Source of the DNA: Streptomyces sp. Je 1-79
Lineage (GTDB): Bacteria > Actinomycetota > Actinomycetes > Streptomycetales > Streptomycetaceae
Assembly (NCBI RefSeq): GCF_025195125.1
Contig: NZ_JAMGSL010000012.1
Coordinates: 62,001-126,000 of the forward strand
Direction of reading: 5' to 3'
DNA: 64,000 bases
Position 1 is the stretch's first letter. Every line of letters starts with the position of its first letter. Both the position numbers and the translations under genes were made by a program. The notes below the pieces were generated by a model that saw only the letters and a list, made by a program, of their open reading frames with translations, had not been told where the DNA came from and did not search any database. Shown in pieces: positions 16,078 through 24,780 of this stretch.

Positions 16078-17700
16078 CTAGGGCACGCGCACGAGCAGGG
16101 CCACCGTCACGCCGGTCAGTCGCTCGGTGCCGGTCGCGGTGTAGCGCGCCCGGAGGGCCCGCGCCTGGGCGGCCGGGAGCGCGTCCAGCGGATCGGCCGC
16201 GTCACCGGCCACGACCAGCCAGATCCGCCGCTCGTCCTTCAGACAGGCCGTCGGGTCGGGGCACTCGGTCGACCAGAGGTCCGCACGGTCGGCGGCCGCC
16301 GTGGAGAGGAAGACGTCGCGCGGCCGCAGCTCGTCCCGCAGGTAGAAGCGGACACCCACGTCGAGCATGCGCCAGTAGTCGTCGCCCCGGTCGTACGCCA
16401 CCGCGTCACCCGGCCGGTGGTACTTCTCGATGGTCCTGGCTGCACCCTCGTAGTCGATGCCCTGCCAGAAGTGCGCGAACGGCCTGCGCACCGCCTGCTG
16501 TTCGGGCAGCGTGAGCACGGCCAGCGCCACGAGCACCGCCGCGATCACCCCCCGGGAGCGCGTTCCCCGGAGCCCCGCCCCGGCCAGAACGGTCCAGGCG
16601 GGCAGGGTGAAGAGCAGATAGCGGAAGTAGAAGTACGAGACGTCGCCGTGCGAGACCGCCCAGAGCAGCAGGGGTGGCAGCACCGCGAGCGCGGAGACGG
16701 CCACGAGCGCGCCGCGCGTCGCGGAGTCCCCGGCCGCCGGACCCTGAACCCCGGGGCCCTGCACCGCCGGGCCCCCCGCCGCCTGGCCTCGCTCCTCCCT
16801 GAGGCTTCCCCAGCCCAGTACCGCGAGGGCGGTCACCGCTCCTGCCACCAGCGCGGAGGCGTACAACTGCGGCAGGAAGGTGACCAGGCTCCACAGGTCC
16901 GGGCCCGGGATCCAGGAGATCTGGCGGCCGGCGTGCGCCCGGCCGAGGAGGACGACGGGGCCCGCGGCCGCCGTCCCGGCCAGGGCGGCGAGACCGAAGC
17001 GAAGGGCGATCGTCCGCTCCGCGCGGGCCCGGCGGGCGACGAGGACGAGATGCCCGGCCAGGACGGTCAGCGCGATCAGGTGCAGCAGCCCCACCGCCGC
17101 GACGCAGAGGGCGTACGCGGCCCAGCGCCGACGGCTCCCCGGGCGGTCCAGGGCCCGGAGCAGCAGCAGGGTCGAGAGGGTGGCGGCCAGGACCACGAGG
17201 GCGTAGGGCCTGGCCTCGTGGGCGTAGCGCGTGACGACGGGGGTGAGCGCGAACAGCAGACCGGCGGTCAGTCCCGCGCGGCGGCCGAACAGTCGCTGCC
17301 CGATCAGCGCCGTACACCCGGCGGTGCCCGCCATCGCGAGCGCCGAGGGCATGCGCAGCGACGTGGCGGAGTCCCCGAAGACGGTCATCCAGCCGTGCAG
17401 GAAGACGTAGTAGGTGCCGAGCACCGCGTCCACCCGCTGGACCGCGTCGAGGAGCTGGCCGGTGGAGCGGCGGGCCATGTCCCAGCTGTTGAGTTCGTCC
17501 TCCCACAGCAGGGGCCGGCCGATCTCGTACACCGTCAGGGCGAAGGTGAGCAGCGTCGGCCACAGCCACACGCCGAGCTGCCGCCCTCGGCCGGCCCGCT
17601 GCGCGCCCGGGCGCCGGACGCCCACGGGCGCCGTGCGGTCACCGGCCGGGGAGGCGAGGGACGGAGGAGCGGAGGGAGGAGCGGAGGGAGGGGTCGCCAT
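16078..17700 (-). CDS. GT39/ArnT-like membrane glycosyltransferase (GT-C fold)
   Basis: A 540-residue polytopic protein with about 10-12 transmembrane helices and a C-terminal soluble domain. An acidic pair sits right after the first helix (LLWEDELNSW), the position of the catalytic Asp/Glu in GT-C enzymes that use polyprenyl-phosphate sugars, and RYAHEARPYAL is a conserved loop in this group. Such enzymes move mannose or other sugars onto secreted proteins or lipids at the outer membrane face. It starts 7 bp after the stop of the cytoplasmic GT2 gene, so the two are one operon, divergent from the collagen-like gene. A role in glycosylating that protein is inference. Confidence 0.75.
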   Translation of the reverse strand: MATPPSAPPSAPPSLASPAGDRTAPVGVRRPGAQRAGRGRQLGVWLWPTLLTFALTVYEIGRPLLWEDELNSWDMARRSTGQLLDAVQRVDAVLGTYYVFLHGWMTVFGDSATSLRMPSALAMAGTAGCTALIGQRLFGRRAGLTAGLLFALTPVVTRYAHEARPYALVVLAATLSTLLLLRALDRPGSRRRWAAYALCVAAVGLLHLIALTVLAGHLVLVARRARAERTIALRFGLAALAGTAAAGPVVLLGRAHAGRQISWIPGPDLWSLVTFLPQLYASALVAGAVTALAVLGWGSLREERGQAAGGPAVQGPGVQGPAAGDSATRGALVAVSALAVLPPLLLWAVSHGDVSYFYFRYLLFTLPAWTVLAGAGLRGTRSRGVIAAVLVALAVLTLPEQQAVRRPFAHFWQGIDYEGAARTIEKYHRPGDAVAYDRGDDYWRMLDVGVRFYLRDELRPRDVFLSTAAADRADLWSTECPDPTACLKDERRIWLVVAGDAADPLDALPAAQARALRARYTATGTERLTGVTVALLVRVP

Positions 17701-17707
17701 GGCGGCC

Positions 17708-18829
17708 TCAGTCCCGCAGCGCGCTGGCCGTCTGGACCGCGCCGGCCGGCTCGGGGATCGGGGCGAGCCCGAGCCCTCGTACGGCGAACTCGCGGTTCTT
17801 CACGGTCTGGGCACGGTACGCCTCCGGCAGGTCGGGCATCGCCAGGAGCCGGTCGCAGGCGGCGAGCGACCCGGCGAGGTCGCCGACCCAGTAGGCGGTG
17901 ATCGAGAACTCGAACAACAGCCCCCAGCGGTACACCCACGGCTGGGTGAAGAGGATGTCGTCCGGCGGCTCGCGGTCGACGGTGGCCGAGACGATCGCGT
18001 GGGCGCTGTGGTGGCGCTTCATCTTGCGCAGCCGCGCCGCCAGTTCGTAGCAGGCTTCGAGGCGCTCCGGGCGGGCTTCCCAGGCGCGGGACAGGGCGTC
18101 CGCCGCCGAGGGCCAGTCGCCCGCCTCCGCCCTGAGGACCCCGGACTGGAGCAGGGCGTAGTAGACCTCCTCGATCCAGCCGCCCATGCTCGCGCGGCGC
18201 TCGTAGAGGTCGATCGCCTCACTCGTACGGCCCATGTCCCGCATGGTCTGGGCGAGATAGAAGACCGTGCGGGTGTTGGCGGGGTCGCGTTCGTGCTCGG
18301 CGGAGAGCAGCCGGGCGTCGCGTTCGAACTTGTCGTGCCGCGAGCCCCCGTCGGCGTGGTCCTCGATGACGAGGGCGTCGAAGTTCTCCTGGACGTGGTC
18401 CTGGTCCGCGGTGAGGTACTCGTGGGTGACGCCCTCGTACCTCCACGGGAGATCGCCCCTGACCAGGCGTTTGATGCGGTACTCCATCGCCCCCTCGTGG
18501 CGCAGCATGTAGGCGTCGGCGGTCAGTGGGGGCAGCGGGGCGTCCTGGCGCAGGACGAGGTCGGCGTCGAGGAGCAGGAGGTAGTCGGCCCGGCCGCGGG
18601 CGTGGGAGATGTTCAGGCTCCGGTTGTGCCCGAAGTTCACCCACGGCTCCTCGCGGAGCTCACCGGGGATGCCGTCGAGCGCCTTGCGGATCAGCTCCTG
18701 CGTCCCGTCGGTCGAGCCGGTGTCGGAGATGACCCAGGTGTCCACCAGGTCGCGGACGGAATCGAGACAACGTTCGATGACCCGGGCCTCGTTCTTGACG
18801 ATCATGCACAAGCAGAAGGATGGCTTCAC
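17708..18829 (-). CDS. Family-2 (GT-A) glycosyltransferase with TPR-like C-terminus
   Basis: A 373-residue cytoplasmic protein. The N-terminal 200 residues are a GT-A domain: FCLCMIVKNEARVIERCLDS, SDTGSTDGTQELI (nucleotide-sugar binding) and LLLLDADLV (the D-x-D metal site). The C-terminal half is helical with TPR-like pairs (TVFYLAQTMRDMGRTSEAIDLYERR). Proteins of this build transfer sugars in glycan or glycoprotein synthesis. GTG start at 18829 with GGAAG upstream; longer starts add a non-conserved tail. It lies divergent to the collagen-like protein with about 250 bp between the start codons. Confidence 0.85.
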   Translation of the reverse strand: MKPSFCLCMIVKNEARVIERCLDSVRDLVDTWVISDTGSTDGTQELIRKALDGIPGELREEPWVNFGHNRSLNISHARGRADYLLLLDADLVLRQDAPLPPLTADAYMLRHEGAMEYRIKRLVRGDLPWRYEGVTHEYLTADQDHVQENFDALVIEDHADGGSRHDKFERDARLLSAEHERDPANTRTVFYLAQTMRDMGRTSEAIDLYERRASMGGWIEEVYYALLQSGVLRAEAGDWPSAADALSRAWEARPERLEACYELAARLRKMKRHHSAHAIVSATVDREPPDDILFTQPWVYRWGLLFEFSITAYWVGDLAGSLAACDRLLAMPDLPEAYRAQTVKNREFAVRGLGLAPIPEPAGAVQTASALRD

Positions 18830-19083
18830 GGCAACACCACTTCCGGGGGGTCGGTGGGGGGCGACCTTAACCACGGGGCCGGGACCGCCGGGGACGGCGC
18901 GCCGACAGGCGCTTTCAGGTTCGCCACCGCGTACGCACCCATGGGGATGGTGACGGTAGGCCAAGGCGTTGAGAGTGCCGGAGAACCATCAAGCCTTTGC
19001 ATCCGCGATCCGATGATCTGTTTGGAAGCTCGAACTCGCTTCCGGTGAATCACTCGATCCGGATGAAGAAGGAGCTGTGTTTC

Positions 19084-20262
19084 ATGAGTCCTGATTCCAG
19101 GACCCGGTCCTCTCTTGGGCCCCTCCCCCGTCGGCGCGCCTGGGTCAACGGCGGCGCCATCGCATCGATCGCTCTCGTCCTCACGGGCCTCGCGAGCCCG
19201 GCCGTCGCCGTGCCGCAGATCATGGCCTCCGGCCCCTCGGGCGTGAGCGCCTCGGGCCCGAACGGCGGCAACGACTGCGACGACCGCCCGCACCACCACC
19301 AGAACGACGGACCGCGTCAGGAGGACGGCCCGCCGCCGAACTTCGACGGCGGCCCGCGTGGCCTCTCGGGCCCGCCCTCGGCCGGTGACCTCCAGCACTT
19401 CCTGGACGACCAGCTGCGTCAGGCGCTGGACGGCGGCCCCGAGCGGTACCTGCGGGCGGCGCCCACGGACGACGTCGACCGCCATGTACGGGCGGTGCCC
19501 GAGGGCGGTCCCGACCACTGCGACGACGGGCCGCCCGGCCCGACGGGCCCGCAGGGTCCCACGGGCGCGACGGGAGCCACCGGCGCGACCGGGGCGACGG
19601 GTGCGACCGGCGACACCGGTCCCACGGGCGCCACGGGCGCCACGGGCGCGACGGGCGCGACGGGCGCGACGGGTGCGACGGGTGCCACCGGGGCGACGGG
19701 TGACACCGGACCCACGGGCGCCACCGGCGCCACGGGTGCCACCGGCGCGACCGGCGACACCGGACCCACCGGCGCCACCGGCGCAACGGGTGCCACCGGC
19801 GCGACGGGCGACACCGGACCCACGGGAGCCACCGGCGCCACGGGTGCCACGGGTGCCACCGGCCCCTGCTCCGACATCGACGTCTTCGCTCCGCTCATCG
19901 GGCCCGAGGACTTCCAGGCCGTCCTCACCGGCGGCGACGTGTTCGCCGGCCGGGGTCCGTCGCTCGGCGGGACGATCGTCTGGCAGGACCTCACCAACGC
20001 GGTCGCGGCCGACGGGGACCCCGCCAACCCCAACTACCCGGCGAACGTGTGCGCCGTGGGCATCGAGGCCCGGGGACCCAACGCGTACGTCAAGGTGCTC
20101 ACCACGGACAACACGGTGTGGCAGACGCACGGTGACGTCGGCGGAACAAGCTTCGTCTGGGACGAGCCCTGGACCCAGCAGACGACTCCGACACCGGTGG
20201 TGCTGCGCAATACCAAGTTCTCCCGCGCCCTGGACCACGGAGGTGCAGTGAACCGCTCCTGA
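19084..20262 (+). CDS. Secreted collagen-like protein (Gly-X-Thr triplets)
   Basis: A 392-residue exported protein. Residues 1-42 form a signal peptide with the basic stretch PRRRAW, a hydrophobic core and the cleavage site AVA|VPQ. A variable His/Asp/Gly-rich region follows, with isolated Cys. Residues 149-262 are a perfect run of 38 Gly-X-Y triplets, mostly GAT, with regularly placed GDT-GPT pairs. A 130-residue C-terminal domain starts at CSDIDVFAPLIG and probably trimerises. Start chosen at ATG 19084 because AAGAAGGAG precedes it at ideal spacing. Bacterial collagens of this kind (for example Bacillus BclA) are surface filaments whose Thr residues are glycosylated. The two glycosyltransferases next door fit that idea. 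Confidence 0.9.
   Translation: MSPDSRTRSSLGPLPRRRAWVNGGAIASIALVLTGLASPAVAVPQIMASGPSGVSASGPNGGNDCDDRPHHHQNDGPRQEDGPPPNFDGGPRGLSGPPSAGDLQHFLDDQLRQALDGGPERYLRAAPTDDVDRHVRAVPEGGPDHCDDGPPGPTGPQGPTGATGATGATGATGATGDTGPTGATGATGATGATGATGATGATGATGDTGPTGATGATGATGATGDTGPTGATGATGATGATGDTGPTGATGATGATGATGPCSDIDVFAPLIGPEDFQAVLTGGDVFAGRGPSLGGTIVWQDLTNAVAADGDPANPNYPANVCAVGIEARGPNAYVKVLTTDNTVWQTHGDVGGTSFVWDEPWTQQTTPTPVVLRNTKFSRALDHGGAVNRS
19528..19869 (+). repeat. Collagen-triplet coding repeat (38 x 9 bp)
   Basis: A 9-bp periodic array of GGC/GGT-GCC/GCG-ACG/ACC codons. Larger units end in Gly-Asp-Thr-Gly-Pro-Thr at four places, giving blocks of 5, 8, 4, 4 and 4 GAT triplets between the leader and the GDT-GPT marks. 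Synonymous drift between units shows the array is selected at protein level, not a fresh slippage product. Copy number is likely variable between strains. Confidence 0.95.
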
Positions 20263-20277
20263 CCTGAGCGGCAAGCG

Positions 20278-20316
20278 CCGAGGGGCGGTACGTACCCGGT
20301 ACGCACCGCCCCTCGG
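20278..20316. terminator. Bidirectional terminator between collagen-like gene and MFS
   Basis: CCGAGGGGCGGT (20278-20289) pairs perfectly with ACCGCCCCTCGG (20305-20316). A second smaller hairpin (CCCCTCTCGGGG) with TTCTTCC follows. It ends both convergent transcripts. Confidence 0.8.
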
Positions 20317-20351
20317 GGCCCCTCTCGGGGGCCTTCTTCCCGCTCGCACGC

Positions 20352-21893
20352 TCAGTGCGTGAGCACCGGCTCCTTGCCGGGCTCGGACTGCGCGCCGTCG
20401 CCGTCCACGTCGTCCTCCGCGCCCTCGATGTGCTGCTTGGGCTTCGCGGGCAGCGCGAACATCACCAGGAAGATTCCGGCGAGCACCGCCACCGCCCACC
20501 CGAGCGCGTTCTGGAAGGCGTCCGTGAACGCCGCGCCGACCTCGGCCGGCACCCTCGCGAGACGCTCCTCGTCGATCACCCCGAAGAAGACGACCGACAC
20601 GAGCCCGAGTCCGAGCGCGTTGCCCATCTGCCCGGTCGTGTTGATGAGCCCCGAGGCCGAACCCGCGTGCTCGCGCGGCACTTCCGAGAGGACCGCGTCC
20701 GTCAGCGGAGCCACGATCAGGCCCATGCCCAGACCCATGACGACGAGCGGCGCGATCATCTGCCAGGGCTCGATGGCGTTCCCGTACCGGCCGGCCTCCC
20801 ACAGGTAGAGCAGCAGGCCCGCGGCCATCGTCACCGCACCCGTCTGGAGGACCTTGCGGCCGAAGCGCGGGACGAGCTTCTGCACCGACAGACCGGCCGC
20901 CGTCGAGACGGCGATGGAGAACGGCACGCCCGTCAGACCCGCCTTCAGCGGGCTCCAGCCCAGGCCGATCTGCATGTACAGCGTCCACACCAGGAAGAAG
21001 ATGCCCATCACGACGCCGAAGGTCAGCTGGACCGCGATACCGGCCGCGAAGCTCTTCACCTTGAACAGGGACAGCTCGACCAGCGGGGAGCCGTCCTTCC
21101 TCGCCTTGTACTTCTCGTAGGCGACGAGGGCGCCGAAGACGAGGAGGCTGCCGGCCATGCAGAGGTGGCCCCAGAGCGGCCAGTCCAGCTCGCGGCCGCG
21201 GGTCAGCGGGTAGATCAGCATCAGCAGCGCGAGCGTCACGAGCAGCACGCCCACGATGTCGAGGCGGAGCGCCTTCGGCGCCTTCGACTCGGTGATGAAC
21301 TTCCGGCCCAGGATCAGGCCCGCGATGCCGACCGGCAGGTTGATGAGGAAGATCGGCCGCCACTCCAGGCCGGCGATGTTCCACTGCGTGAGCAGCGCGC
21401 CGAGGAGGGGGCCGGAGACCGCGCCGAGGCCGATGATCGCGCCGAACATGCCGAACACCTTGCCGCGCTCGTGGGCGGGGAAGGTGACGTGGATGATCGA
21501 CAGGACCTGCGGGACCATCATCGCCGCCGCCGCGCCCTGGAGGAGGCGGGAGGCGACCAGCATCTCCGGGTTCGCGGCGAAGCCGCAGAGCGCGGAGGCG
21601 ACGGTGAAGCCGGCCGTGCCGAGGAGGAAGAGCCGCTTGCGGCCGTAGATGTCGCCGAGACGGCCGCCGGTGATCAGGCCCGCGGCGAAGGCGAGGGCGT
21701 AGCCGGCGGTGATCCACTGGATCGCACCGAAGGAGGCGCCGAGGTCCCGCTCGATGCTCGGAATCGCGATGTTGACGATCGTGGCGTCGACCAGGTCCAT
21801 GAAGGCGGCGGTCATGACGATGGCGAGGGCTATCCAGCGCCTGCGGTCGGTGGCCGCGTCGCCCGGCACGGCGGCGGCTTCGTGTGAACTCAT
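20352..21893 (-). CDS. MFS efflux transporter, DHA2 (EmrB/QacA) family, 14 helices
   Basis: A 513-residue proton-driven drug exporter. Motif D/C blocks are visible: MDLVDATIVNIAIPSI in helix 1, GGRLGDIYGRKRLFLLG (motif A) and LLQGAAAAMMVPQVLS (motif B-like), LGAVSGPLLGALL (motif C). The C-terminus is a short acidic tail. ATG at 21893. It is divergent from a WYL-domain regulator with only 62 bp between the start codons and a palindrome in that gap, so its substrate is probably linked to the effector of that regulator. Substrate unknown. Confidence 0.88.
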   Translation of the reverse strand: MSSHEAAAVPGDAATDRRRWIALAIVMTAAFMDLVDATIVNIAIPSIERDLGASFGAIQWITAGYALAFAAGLITGGRLGDIYGRKRLFLLGTAGFTVASALCGFAANPEMLVASRLLQGAAAAMMVPQVLSIIHVTFPAHERGKVFGMFGAIIGLGAVSGPLLGALLTQWNIAGLEWRPIFLINLPVGIAGLILGRKFITESKAPKALRLDIVGVLLVTLALLMLIYPLTRGRELDWPLWGHLCMAGSLLVFGALVAYEKYKARKDGSPLVELSLFKVKSFAAGIAVQLTFGVVMGIFFLVWTLYMQIGLGWSPLKAGLTGVPFSIAVSTAAGLSVQKLVPRFGRKVLQTGAVTMAAGLLLYLWEAGRYGNAIEPWQMIAPLVVMGLGMGLIVAPLTDAVLSEVPREHAGSASGLINTTGQMGNALGLGLVSVVFFGVIDEERLARVPAEVGAAFTDAFQNALGWAVAVLAGIFLVMFALPAKPKQHIEGAEDDVDGDGAQSEPGKEPVLTH

Positions 21894-21914
21894 GGAGCGA
21901 AGATAGAAGCCAAA

Positions 21915-21933
21915 TAGGTCAGCTGATGTCCTA
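21915..21933. promoter_or_regulatory. Palindromic operator candidate between MFS and WYL regulator
   Basis: TAGGTCAGCTGATGTCCTA is an inverted repeat TAGG(T/A)CA-N5-TGTCCTA with six of seven bases matching, in the 62-bp divergent gap. It is AT-richer than its surroundings. The position suits repression of both divergent promoters. Confidence 0.55.
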
Positions 21934-21955
21934 GATGCGGCGCATGCTGGAACGC

Positions 21956-22918
21956 ATGACGGACACTCCGGCACGACTCCTGAATCTGCTCTCGCTGCTC
22001 CAGACGCCGCGCGAGTGGCCGGGCAGTGAGCTCGCCGAGCGGCTCTCGGTCTCCGCGCGCACGATCCGCCGGGACATCGACCGGCTGCGGGAGCTCGGCT
22101 ACCCGGTGGAGGCGACGAAGGGCGCGGTGGGCGGATACCGCCTGGTCGCCGGTACGGCCATGCCGCCGCTGCTCCTCGACGACGAGGAGGCGGTCGCGAT
22201 CGCGGTGGGGCTGCGGGCGGGTGCCGGGCATGCCATCGAGGGCGTGGAGGAGGCGTCGGTGCGGGCGCTCGCCAAGCTGGAGCAGGTGCTGCCCTCGCGG
22301 CTGCGGCACCGGGTCTCCACGCTGCAGAACGCGACGATCCCGCTGACGCGCGGGGACGGGGCGACGGTCGCACCCTCGACGCTGACCGCGCTCGCGGGCG
22401 CGGTGACGGGGCAGGAGCGGCTGCGCTTCGGGTACCGCGCGGCGGACGGGACGGAGTCACGCCGCCTGGTCGAGCCGTACCGGCTCGTGTCGACGGGGCG
22501 GCGCTGGTATCTCGTGGCGTACGACCTGGAGCGCGAGGACTGGCGTACGTTCCGGGTGGACCGGGTCTCCGACCCCTTCGCGACGGGGGCGCGGTTCCCC
22601 GCTCGGGAGCTGCCGGCGGGCGGGGCGGCGGAGTTCATGACGCGCTCGATGTCCCGCGCCCAGCCGGAACTGGACCTGGACGTCACCTTCGACGCCCCCG
22701 CCGACTTCGTGACGGCCAGGCTCCCGGCGCACCTCGTCCCGACCCCGACGGGCCCCGCCACCTGCCGGCTGCGCACCCGGACGGCGGACTCCACGGAGTG
22801 GCTGGCCCTCCGACTGGCCCTGACCGACGCGCCGTTCACCATCCACGCGCCGAACTCACTGGTGACGTACGTGAAAGACCTGTCGACCCGCCTGTCGGCC
22901 TCGGTCCGCCAGGCCTAG
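21956..22918 (+). CDS. YafY-type transcriptional regulator (HTH_11 + WYL domain)
   Basis: A 320-residue DNA-binding protein. Residues 1-60 are a winged HTH (RLLNLLSLLQTPREW, LAERLSVSARTIRRDIDRL). The middle contains the WYL domain (SRRLVEPYRLVSTGRRWYLVAYD), and the C-terminus is a WYL extension. WYL domains sense nucleotides or small ligands. Start taken at ATG 21956 (MTDTPARLL); ATG 21935 would overlap the candidate operator edge. Divergent arrangement with the DHA2 exporter suggests local control of that gene. Confidence 0.9.
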   Translation: MTDTPARLLNLLSLLQTPREWPGSELAERLSVSARTIRRDIDRLRELGYPVEATKGAVGGYRLVAGTAMPPLLLDDEEAVAIAVGLRAGAGHAIEGVEEASVRALAKLEQVLPSRLRHRVSTLQNATIPLTRGDGATVAPSTLTALAGAVTGQERLRFGYRAADGTESRRLVEPYRLVSTGRRWYLVAYDLEREDWRTFRVDRVSDPFATGARFPARELPAGGAAEFMTRSMSRAQPELDLDVTFDAPADFVTARLPAHLVPTPTGPATCRLRTRTADSTEWLALRLALTDAPFTIHAPNSLVTYVKDLSTRLSASVRQA

Positions 22919-22997
22919 GGGGCATGATCCACAGGACGCCCCCGACGAGGGCCCGCGCCGATGGACGCCGGCCCCCGCCACCGTGCGGCAAGCCGCC

Positions 22998-24005
22998 CTA
23001 GGCCACCGCGTCGAAGCCCGTGTCGCGGGCCATCTTCTTCAGTTCCAGGAGGGCGTGCTTCTCGATCTGACGGATCCGCTCACGCGTCAGGCCGTGCTCC
23101 TTGCCGACCTCGGTCAGCGTGCGCTCGCGGCCGTCCTCGATGCCGTACCGCATCCGGATGATCGAGGCGGTGCGGTGGTCGAGCTTGTCGATCAGGTCGT
23201 CGAGCTCCTCGCTGCGCAGCAGCGTCAGCACCGACTGCTCGGGCGACACCGCCGACGTGTCCTCCAGGAGGTCGCCGAACTGCGTCTCGCCCTCGTCGTC
23301 CACCGACATGTTCAGCGAGACCGGGTCGCGCGCCCAGTCGAGGACGTCCACGACCCGCTCGGGCGTCGAGCCCAGCTCCGCCGCGATCTCCGCCGGCTCC
23401 GGCTCACGGCCGTTCTCCCGGTTGAACTCGCGCTGCACACGCCGGATCCGCCCGAGCTCCTCCACCAGATGGACGGGCAGCCGGATCGTGCGCGACTGGT
23501 CGGCGATGGACCGCGTGATGGCCTGGCGGATCCACCACGTGGCGTACGTCGAGAACTTGAAGCCCTTCGCGTAGTCGAACTTCTCGACCGCGCGCACCAG
23601 GCCGGCGTTCCCTTCCTGGATCAGGTCGAGGAGGGGCAGCCCGCTGCGCGGATAGCGCCGGGCGACCGCGACGACCAGCCGCAGGTTCGACTTGATGAAG
23701 AGGTCCTTGGCGCGCTCGCCCTCCGCGTAGAGCGCTTCGAGCTCCTCGCGGGAGGCGCCCGCCGCGTCGCTCTCCGCCGTGCCGTCGAGGATCTGCCGGG
23801 CGTACACGCCCGCCTCGATCGTCTGGGAGAGCTCGACCTCCTTGGCGGCGTCGAGCAGAGGGGTGCGCGCGATCTCGTCGAGGTACATGCCGACCAGGTC
23901 GCGGTCGGCGATCTCCCCGCCCACGACGCGAACGCTGCTTGCCCGGCTTTTGCCACTACCGCCGGTGGCGGAGGACTGACGACGGGCGACGGCACGGGTT
24001 GCCAT
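22998..24005 (-). CDS. hrdD: Principal-like RNA polymerase sigma factor (group 2, HrdD-type)
   Basis: A 335-residue sigma-70 factor. Regions visible: 1.2 (GGEIADRDLVGMYLDEIARTPLL), 2 (KSNLRLVVAVARRYPRSGLPLLDLIQEGN, then KGFKFSTYATWWIRQAITR, the -10 recognition helix), 3 (RLPVHLVEELGRI) and 4 (TLTEVGKEHGLTRERIRQIEKHALLELKK, the -35 recognition helix). It lacks the long acidic N-terminus of HrdB, so it is a non-essential HrdA/C/D-type paralogue. The N-terminal sequence looks closest to HrdD as I remember it. The upstream region has GGAAT and GTC about 15 nt apart, an ECF-like promoter possibility. Confidence 0.85.
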   Translation of the reverse strand: MATRAVARRQSSATGGSGKSRASSVRVVGGEIADRDLVGMYLDEIARTPLLDAAKEVELSQTIEAGVYARQILDGTAESDAAGASREELEALYAEGERAKDLFIKSNLRLVVAVARRYPRSGLPLLDLIQEGNAGLVRAVEKFDYAKGFKFSTYATWWIRQAITRSIADQSRTIRLPVHLVEELGRIRRVQREFNRENGREPEPAEIAAELGSTPERVVDVLDWARDPVSLNMSVDDEGETQFGDLLEDTSAVSPEQSVLTLLRSEELDDLIDKLDHRTASIIRMRYGIEDGRERTLTEVGKEHGLTRERIRQIEKHALLELKKMARDTGFDAVA

Positions 24006-24152
24006 GCGTGCTCCCTTGCTGAGTAGGTCGCGACACCTTTCGGGTGCCCTGCATCCGACGGAAACAACGACTGGAATCAGGACAGAATTCCCACGCGGCG
24101 CATCGATTTTCGCGATCATGCAGTACCCTGTGCCGCCACCGAGGGGGGTCCC

Positions 24153-24692
24153 ATGGCGTCCGCAGCCACAGAAGCGCAGGTCAGGCCGGGCACGGAAGGC
24201 GATCTCGCGTCGCTCACGGAGCTCTACAACCACTACGTCCGCGAGACCGCGATCACCTTCGACACCGAACCCTTCACTCCGGAGCAGCGGCTTCCTTGGC
24301 TCCGCTCCCATCCTGAAGACGGCCCGTACCCTCTTCTGGTTGCCTGCGATGTCCGAAAAGAAACGAAAAACCGAATTCTTGGATACGCGACCAGCAGCGC
24401 GTTCCGCCCGAAGCCCGCGTACTCCACCTCCGTCGAGGTCACCGTGTACGTCTCCCCGGACGCCGCCGGCCGCGGCATCGGCACGCTCCTCTACGACCGG
24501 CTCTTCGAGGCCCTCGCGAAGGAGGACGTCCACCGCGCCTACGCCGGGATCGCCCTGCCGAACGAACCCTCGATCCGCCTCCACACGCGGTTCGGCTTCC
24601 GTCACATCGGTACGTACGGAGAGGTCGGCCGGAAGTTCGGCCGGTACTGGGACGTGGCCTGGTACGAGAAACGCCTCGGCCCGGGGGCCTAG
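24153..24692 (+). CDS. GNAT acetyltransferase, phosphinothricin-acetyltransferase-like
   Basis: A 179-residue cytoplasmic acetyl-CoA-dependent N-acetyltransferase. Typical Pat/MnaT features: VRPGTEGDLASLTELYNHYVRETAITFDTEP at the N-terminus, SVEVTVYVSPDAAGRGIGTLLYDRLFE (acetyl-CoA pyrophosphate loop G-R-G-I-G), and HTRFGFRHIGTYGEVGRKFGRYWDVAWYE at the end. Relatives acetylate phosphinothricin, methionine sulfoximine or other amino acids. GAGGGGGG lies just before the ATG. Divergent from hrdD. It is stand-alone with no phosphinothricin biosynthesis genes nearby, so a general amino-acid detoxifying role is more likely. Confidence 0.88.
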   Translation: MASAATEAQVRPGTEGDLASLTELYNHYVRETAITFDTEPFTPEQRLPWLRSHPEDGPYPLLVACDVRKETKNRILGYATSSAFRPKPAYSTSVEVTVYVSPDAAGRGIGTLLYDRLFEALAKEDVHRAYAGIALPNEPSIRLHTRFGFRHIGTYGEVGRKFGRYWDVAWYEKRLGPGA

Positions 24693-24742
24693 GTCCCGCG
24701 TCCCGTGAAGCGCCTCGGCCCCGGGGCCTAGGCCCCGCGACC
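24671..24742 (+). repeat. Tandem duplication across a stop codon
   Basis: A block of about 37-38 bp beginning CGCCTCGGCCC and ending CCCGCG is present twice in tandem with a few differences. The first copy contains the last codons and TAG of the acetyltransferase. The second copy is a non-coding echo that also forms a GGCC-rich hairpin and may serve as terminator. Confidence 0.75.
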
Positions 24743-24780
24743 GTTACGGGCGGGGCGGGGGTCCGCCTACCGTCACGGCC

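Noticed and set aside
19419..20033. Antisense frame with Pro-Val-Ala repeats opposite the collagen array
   Set aside because: It is the reverse complement of the triplets; no signal or start support.
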